A stretch of 64,000 bases of DNA. Source: an uncultured Lachnospiraceae bacterium. Lineage in GTDB: Bacteria; Bacillota_A; Clostridia; Lachnospirales; Lachnospiraceae. The translations under genes and the position numbers were made by a program. Location: contig CADCIU010000002.1 of assembly GCA_902801585.1 (NCBI GenBank), positions 1 to 64,000 on the forward strand. Reading direction: 5' to 3'. Under the pieces are notes generated by a model. It had not been told where the DNA came from. It ran no database searches and saw only the letters and a list, made by a program, of their open reading frames with translations. This document shows positions 59,159 to 64,000 of this stretch, piece after piece (the first letter of the stretch is position 1; each line of letters opens with the position of its first letter).

Positions 59159-60451
59159 TTAACCTAGCGCTGACTTGCGATAGATAATATCATCGCGGCC
59201 GGGCCCGTTGGAAACCATCGTGATGGGATACCCGATCTGCTTCTCGATAAACTCAATATACTGTCTGCAGTTCTCCGGCAGATCCTCGTATTTTTTGATG
59301 CCTCGGATCTCGCACTTCCACCCCGGAAGCTTCTTCCAGACCGGTTTGGCCTTGGCCAGCAGGTGCGTCACCGGGAACTCCGTGGTCTGAACTCCGTCGA
59401 TCTCATAGGCGACGCAGACCGGGATCTCGTCCAGGTAGCCCAGTACATCCAGGACCGTGAAGGCCACGTCGGTAGCGCCCTGAAGACGGCATCCGTATTT
59501 GGACGCCACGCAGTCATACCATCCCACTCTTCTGGGTCTTCCCGTCGTCGCACCGTATTCGCCGCCGTCTCCGCCTCGTCTGCGCAGTTCTTCCGCCTCG
59601 TCACCGAAGATCTCGGAAGTGAACTCGCCCGCGCCGACCGCGGAAGAATATGCCTTGTTGACGACCACGATCTTCTCGATCGCGTAGGGAGGAAGTCCTG
59701 CGCCGATCGCGCCGTAAGCCGCCAGTGTGCTGGAGGATGTCACCATGGGATAGATGCCGTGGTCGGGATCCTTCATCGTTCCCAGCTGTCCTTCAAGAAG
59801 GATCGTCTTGTCCTCTTTCACTGCTCTCTCCAGATACTCCGCCACATTTCCCACATAGGGAGCCACCATGTCGCGGTACTCAAGAAGCGTCTTTAAGAGC
59901 GCCTTCTGGTCGATGGGATCTGCGTGATAGAGATGCACAAGAAGGATGTCTTTTTTGACACATACATCTGCGATTTTCTCAGCCAGGACCGCTTCGTCCT
60001 GAAACAGCTCGTTGACCTGGAAGCCGATCTTGGCATATTTATCGGAATAAAAAGGCGCGATCCCTGACTTGGTGGAGCCGAAAGATTTGCCCGCAAGCCT
60101 CTCCTCCTCAAGCCGGTCGAACAGGATATGATAAGGCATGACGATCTGGCAGCGGTCGGAGATCATCAGCTTGGGGGCGGGAACGCCCTTACCGATAATG
60201 CTCTCCAGCTCATGAAACAGGATCGGGATATTGAGTGCCACACCGTTTCCGATGATGTTCATCACATTGGGATGAAAGGCGCCGGACGGCAGTGTGTGAA
60301 GCGCAAATTTCCCGTACTTATTGACGATCGTGTGCCCCGCATTGGCGCCTCCCTGAAAGCGGATGACGACATCTGCGGAATCGGCGAGGGTATCCGTGAT
60401 CTTTCCCTTCCCTTCATCGCCCCAGTTTGCACCTACGACAGCTTTAACCAT
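59159..60451 (-). CDS. purA: Adenylosuccinate synthetase
   Basis: 430 residues from ATG 60451, behind AAGGAGG. Forms adenylosuccinate from IMP and aspartate using GTP. Motifs: VGANWGDEGKGKITD (about 6-20) with the catalytic Asp and P-loop-like glycines, RFQGGANAGHTIVN (about 31-44) with the catalytic His, and the GTP-binding GYPITMVSNGPGRDD near the end. All key residues are intact. Second gene after purB, which catalyses the next step. Confidence 0.97.
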   Translation of the reverse strand: MVKAVVGANWGDEGKGKITDTLADSADVVIRFQGGANAGHTIVNKYGKFALHTLPSGAFHPNVMNIIGNGVALNIPILFHELESIIGKGVPAPKLMISDRCQIVMPYHILFDRLEEERLAGKSFGSTKSGIAPFYSDKYAKIGFQVNELFQDEAVLAEKIADVCVKKDILLVHLYHADPIDQKALLKTLLEYRDMVAPYVGNVAEYLERAVKEDKTILLEGQLGTMKDPDHGIYPMVTSSSTLAAYGAIGAGLPPYAIEKIVVVNKAYSSAVGAGEFTSEIFGDEAEELRRRGGDGGEYGATTGRPRRVGWYDCVASKYGCRLQGATDVAFTVLDVLGYLDEIPVCVAYEIDGVQTTEFPVTHLLAKAKPVWKKLPGWKCEIRGIKKYEDLPENCRQYIEFIEKQIGYPITMVSNGPGRDDIIYRKSALG

Positions 60452-60488
60452 TTGTACCTCCTTGTCCAAGTGTACATAAATAAGAGTT

Positions 60489-61922
60489 TTATACGTTGAT
60501 CTCCGCTTTCTGGCCCAGTATCTCCTTATTGGCCTCAAGGACCGGTGCGATCACATCCGCCAGGAATCTCTCGACCTGATGAGGAGCACAGCCGATATAC
60601 CTGGAAGGTTCCATGGATCTGCGCAGCTCTTCGATACTCATGTGGAAGGCCGGATCTGCTGCGATCAGTTCCAGAAGATTGTTGTCCTTTCCCTCCTCCT
60701 TGACGCGTCTTCCCGCCTCCATGGACAGCTCGCGGATCTTCTCGTGCAGCTCCTGTCTGTCTCCGCCGGCCTTGACGGCATCCATCATAATGTTCTCCGT
60801 CGCCATGAAGGGAAGCTCTGACATCAGGCGCTTCTCGATCACCTTGGGATAGACCTTGAGGCCGTCCGTCACATTGAGACACAGATCCAGCACGCCGTCG
60901 ATGGCAAGGAAACCTTCTGCTATGGAAAGCCTCTTGTTGGCCGAGTCGTCCAGCGTTCTCTCAAACCACTGCGTGCCCGCCGTGACAGCGGGGTTTAAGA
61001 CATCGATCATCACATATCTCGAGAGAGAGCAGATCCTCTCACTGCGCATGGGATTTCTCTTGTATGCCATCGCGCTCGAACCGATCTGGCTCTTCTCAAA
61101 GGGTTCCTCCACCTCCTTGAGGTGCTGCAGAAGGCGGATGTCCGTGCCCATCTTCATTGCGGCGGAGGCGACGATCCCCAGCGCATTCAGAACGATCGTA
61201 TCCACAAGCCTGGGATATGTCTGGCCCGAGACCGGCACGCAGCCCTCAAATCCCATTTTCTCCGCGATCATGGGATCCAGGCGGTCCACTTTGTCCAGGT
61301 CCCCGTCAAACAGTTCGAGGAAGGACGCCTGAGTTCCGGTCGTCCCCTTGCTTCCCAGAAGCTTCAGGCCCGACAGGACATGCTCCACTTCTCCCAGCGC
61401 CAGATAGAATTCCTGCATCCAAAGCGTCGCCCGCTTTCCGACCGTCGTGGGCTGCGCAGGCTGGAAATGCGTAAATCCCAGTGTGGGAAGGCTCTTGTAT
61501 GCATCCGCGAATTTGGCAAGCTCGGCCAAAACATTGATCAGCTTCCTGCGGACCAGCCGCAGGGCTTCTCTCATGATAATGACATCGGTGTTGTCGCCCA
61601 CATAGCAGCTCGTCGCGCCCAGATGGATGATCCCCTTGGCTTTGGGGCACTGCAGTCCGTACGCATAGACATGGCTCATGACGTCGTGGCGCACGATCTT
61701 CTCCCTGGCCTTCGCTTCTTCGTAATTGATGTCATCCGCATGTGCCTTCAGCTCCGCGATCTGTTCGTCCGTAATGGGAAGTCCCAGCTCCGCCTCTGTC
61801 TGAGCCAGAGCGATCCACAGCTTTCTCCAGGTCCTGAATTTCATGTCAGGGGAGAAAATATACTGCATTTCCCGGCTTGCATACCTCTCGGAGAGAGGGC
61901 TAACATATCTGTCGTTTGCCAT
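60489..61922 (-). CDS. purB: Adenylosuccinate lyase
   Basis: 477 residues. Splits adenylosuccinate to AMP and fumarate, and also acts on SAICAR. Fumarase-superfamily signatures: HLGATSCYVGDNTD (about 98-111), GFTHFQPAQPTTVGKRA (about 151-167) and the catalytic-loop sequence GSSAMAYKRNPMRSE (about 282-296). Long form typical of Clostridia. The promoter lies directly upstream, and purA follows after 37 bases. Confidence 0.97.
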   Translation of the reverse strand: MANDRYVSPLSERYASREMQYIFSPDMKFRTWRKLWIALAQTEAELGLPITDEQIAELKAHADDINYEEAKAREKIVRHDVMSHVYAYGLQCPKAKGIIHLGATSCYVGDNTDVIIMREALRLVRRKLINVLAELAKFADAYKSLPTLGFTHFQPAQPTTVGKRATLWMQEFYLALGEVEHVLSGLKLLGSKGTTGTQASFLELFDGDLDKVDRLDPMIAEKMGFEGCVPVSGQTYPRLVDTIVLNALGIVASAAMKMGTDIRLLQHLKEVEEPFEKSQIGSSAMAYKRNPMRSERICSLSRYVMIDVLNPAVTAGTQWFERTLDDSANKRLSIAEGFLAIDGVLDLCLNVTDGLKVYPKVIEKRLMSELPFMATENIMMDAVKAGGDRQELHEKIRELSMEAGRRVKEEGKDNNLLELIAADPAFHMSIEELRRSMEPSRYIGCAPHQVERFLADVIAPVLEANKEILGQKAEINV

Positions 61923-62016
61923 TCGCGCTTCCTTTCTGTGTATTATTTTATGTATTATTTCTGTGAATTATTAATATACCGGTTATCCTTTTTGCGGTCT
62001 TTCTTTAACCGTATAC

Positions 62017-62044
62017 AGTATAACAATATTTTTACCGTTGTAAA
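62017..62044 (-). promoter_or_regulatory. Sigma-A promoter of purB-purA
   Basis: On the minus strand TTTACA (62039-62044), 16 bases, TATACT (62017-62022), about 95 bases before purB. No PurR box or riboswitch is obvious in the leader. Confidence 0.75.
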
Positions 62045-62047
62045 GTG

Positions 62048-62887
62048 CTAAAATGAAGGCGCATTGTCCGTGCGGAACCCGTCTCGAAGCTCCCGGACTT
62101 TGAGCTGTGCATAGTTGTCAAAGGACTTGGCCTGTCCGCTGTTCAGATACCCTTCCATCCTGCGCATCTGACGTCCTGCCGCGCCGGCCCTCCACGCTTT
62201 CTTCGCTTTTTCTGCCCTGGCATCCAGTTCCTGCGCCACATCTTCCAGCTCCGGGTGCCCCGCTATGTATTCCTGATAGTCCTCATCAGCAGTGGCAAAT
62301 CTCAGCGCAGCCAGATATTTGAGGCAGTTCTCATGCCTTCCGGACAATTTCCAGGCCTTACCGTAACAATCGGCCGCGTCCGCATAGCGAAATCCCTGCG
62401 CATATAAATGGCCTTTTTCCGCCCAGATCCTGCCCCTCATCTCACGCTCAAGTTCGGGCAGCTGCGCCAGAATGCCGTCCATCAGGTCGATCGCCTGCGC
62501 GACATGCCCTCTGGACGCTGAGAACCGGGCTTCACTCATCCGCCGCTGAAAGGGCTCCATGCCCTTGCCCGACGAGATCGACGAGCGGATCCTCTCGATC
62601 TCCTCCGTGCTCTGGAAGCCCACGTACAACAGGATGACGGAGGCAAAATCCTCCACGGCGCATCGCCCGCGCAGGAGCGAACGCAGCATCGCTGCCAGTT
62701 CCGCAAGGCCGCAGGACTGTTCCAGCCAGACCAAAAGCTCGTGGTCCATAAAATCTTCGTCCAGAAAAGATGCGCACTGTGCCAGCGAATAGCATAGTTC
62801 TTCCACAGTATAGACATTTCTGTCGATCAGTTTGAGCCGGTACGGTTTGTCCGCGATCCGGCCTGTAGTCAGAATCGTCCTACCCAT
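62048..62887 (-). CDS. TPR-like helical protein
   Basis: 279 residues, mainly helical. The central part has TPR-like pairs (SEARFSASRGHVAQAIDLMDGIL, then KGHLYAQGFRYADAADCYGKAWKLSG). The N-terminus (DRNVYTVEELCYSL) and a basic Arg/Ala-rich C-terminal stretch (AGAAGRQMRRMEG) are not recognised. The ATG overlaps the upstream gene by eight bases, so it is coupled to the actin/Hsp70-like gene. This pairing suggests a chaperone-like or scaffolding function, which is inference. Confidence 0.7.
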   Translation of the reverse strand: MGRTILTTGRIADKPYRLKLIDRNVYTVEELCYSLAQCASFLDEDFMDHELLVWLEQSCGLAELAAMLRSLLRGRCAVEDFASVILLYVGFQSTEEIERIRSSISSGKGMEPFQRRMSEARFSASRGHVAQAIDLMDGILAQLPELEREMRGRIWAEKGHLYAQGFRYADAADCYGKAWKLSGRHENCLKYLAALRFATADEDYQEYIAGHPELEDVAQELDARAEKAKKAWRAGAAGRQMRRMEGYLNSGQAKSFDNYAQLKVRELRDGFRTDNAPSF

Positions 62888-64000
62888 TGATGGCTATCTC
62901 CTGTTCCCATTTCATGCCGGACGAGGGGAAGATCTCTCCAAACCCCATATCGTCCACTTGGATCCTGAGTCTGTCCGATGCCGTCATGCTCAGCCTCACC
63001 CGAAGTCTCGTGCAGGCTCTGGGGCGCTGCGGCATGTTCTCAAGCTTCACCGTGATCTCCCTCTGGTTTCCCCGGTCCACCGGCGTCTCCATCAGTACGA
63101 TCTCATCTCCTTCCTCCAGAAGGATATCGATCTGCGCCGCAGCGTCGAACCACTCCGTCCCCGCGTCCAGCAGCGCCTGGTAGACCATCCTGTCTTTTTT
63201 CAGGCAGGTCATTCCGATATTGCAGCGCAGCGCGTCCGTACTGAGATAGAAATACTTGTCCGCCCTCGATGCGAGCCCGCAGACCGCAAGCGTGCTGTCC
63301 GCCGCGCCCTTGCTGTAAAGCGTATCTCCCTGAAATGCCCGTCTGCCCCTGCAGATCAGATTCAGGGATTCCTTCATCCAGCCCCCGCTCAAGGTGTTTC
63401 CTGTCAGATAAGCCGCCGAGAACTCCTTCTCGCTCATCATTTCTCTGACAGCGTCCACAAGGATCCTGTCCTTTTGCTGCGCATCCGCATCGGCCGGGAT
63501 GGGGATCCGCCGCTGTTCGGGAAAGCATACGATCGGCCTCGTCTTCTTGTTAAAAGACAGACTGCTCAGGACCAGCTCATTTTCCGACCATCCGTCCACA
63601 AGCATGACCGACTGTCTTCTCTGTTCCTCGTCCTGCATCAGCAGGTAGTAATAGAATGACCTGAGGTGCTCCTCATAAGAGATCTTGTCCAGTCCCGGGA
63701 ACAGAGCGTTAGCTGCTCTCTTCAGGACAGCAGCACCGGCCCGGTCCATGACCGCCGTCGTAAAAGTCACCGCCTCGATCTCTTCGACAGATGCTTCTAC
63801 GGACAAGAGACCCATACAGTATTTTAAATATCCGACCAGGATCTCTGCGGAGGAGTCCCCGCCTTCTTCCTGCACTGCCAGCTCCAGAAGACCGGTGAGC
63901 GGCTCGTCTCCCCTCTCGGCCGCGAGCGTGAGCGCTTCCTGTCCGTATGTCCATCTCCCGCTCTCTCCGTCCATATACGCAGCGGAAGGAATATTAAATT
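62880..64000 (-). CDS. Actin/Hsp70-like protein (DUF5716-like), N-terminus beyond window
   Basis: The frame is open to the right edge (FNIPSAAYMDG at the edge), so the N-terminal ATP-binding part is missing; 373 codons remain. The visible segment starts with the actin/Hsp70-type IPS.. and YGQEAL sequences, followed by an insertion region, a second alpha/beta part (SVMLVDGWSENELVLSSLSFNK) and a C-terminal beta domain. Paired with a downstream TPR-like gene, as in Firmicutes proteins annotated DUF5716. Function unknown; an Hsp70-like or cytomotive role is possible. Confidence 0.6.
   Translation of the reverse strand, partial: FNIPSAAYMDGESGRWTYGQEALTLAAERGDEPLTGLLELAVQEEGGDSSAEILVGYLKYCMGLLSVEASVEEIEAVTFTTAVMDRAGAAVLKRAANALFPGLDKISYEEHLRSFYYYLLMQDEEQRRQSVMLVDGWSENELVLSSLSFNKKTRPIVCFPEQRRIPIPADADAQQKDRILVDAVREMMSEKEFSAAYLTGNTLSGGWMKESLNLICRGRRAFQGDTLYSKGAADSTLAVCGLASRADKYFYLSTDALRCNIGMTCLKKDRMVYQALLDAGTEWFDAAAQIDILLEEGDEIVLMETPVDRGNQREITVKLENMPQRPRACTRLRVRLSMTASDRLRIQVDDMGFGEIFPSSGMKWEQEIAING

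Noticed and set aside
61923..62016. Purine riboswitch or PurR box in the purB leader
   Set aside because: The leader is short and AT-rich, without the aptamer core or a palindromic operator.
1..64000. CRISPR array or cas genes
   Set aside because: No spaced direct repeats of 23-40 bases and no Cas motifs; the tandem repeats at 10375 have a 13-base period without spacers.

Overview
The window looks like a chromosomal segment of a gut or rumen type Clostridia bacterium, most likely Lachnospiraceae. This is inferred from a GC content a little above 50 %, strong AGGAGG ribosome binding sites, Firmicutes-type KtrAB, an infC-rpmI-rplT operon with a leader terminator, and families typical of that group (EFR1 ferredoxin, DUF5684, DUF2752, CmpB-like membrane protein, Cthe_2159-type beta-helix). 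Both outermost genes run off the window. No phage, integrase, transposase, CRISPR array or rRNA was found.

Layout. 1-5 kb: a lipoprotein with a C11 (clostripain) protease domain and BspA-type leucine-rich repeats, then an EFR1 flavodoxin/ferredoxin. 5-7 kb: an ABC-class ATPase. 7-12.5 kb: an operon of three membrane proteins with an N-terminal TIR or TIR-like domain, one transmembrane helix and a C-terminal leucine-rich region. 13-19 kb: asparaginase, a GH28 relic, KtrAB potassium uptake, M29 aminopeptidase and small or broken genes. 19-26.6 kb: DinB, a nitrilase-family amidase, a pectin-binding-like beta-helix protein, a double-glycine-leader peptide, small membrane proteins and structured intergenic repeats. 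26.8-32.3 kb: a Ser/Thr kinase with an LRR ectodomain, an FHA-ABC ATPase and its ABC permease. 32.5-39 kb: purine permease, PNPOx-like protein, EamA exporter, CoA transferase, an ExbB/ExbD-like trio and a nitroreductase. 39-49 kb: the AmmeMemoRadiSam genes with a RyR-like membrane protein, trmD, an AI-2E family transporter, a CofE-like ligase, a CDF transporter and tRNA-Pro. 49-56.4 kb: a broken TIR-Sel1 gene, PTS IICB, a membrane PP2C phosphatase, an AAA ATPase and an SGNH hydrolase. 56.4-62 kb: rplT-rpmI-infC, then purB-purA with a HAD phosphatase. 62-64 kb: a TPR-like protein and an actin/Hsp70-like protein cut by the edge.

The recurring theme is receptor architecture: a cytoplasmic signalling head (TIR or kinase), one membrane helix, and an outward-facing repeat domain (LRR, or Sel1 in the broken gene). 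The TIR operon is a domain-order inversion of Toll-like receptors. The kinase operon resembles a receptor kinase wired to a phosphopeptide-reading (FHA) ABC exporter. These two loci are the best candidates for undescribed signalling systems. A second theme is short GC-rich palindromes (core CCCGAGCCCGAGGCTCGGG), about 20 to 25 copies, mostly between genes but in two places written into the ends of coding sequences.
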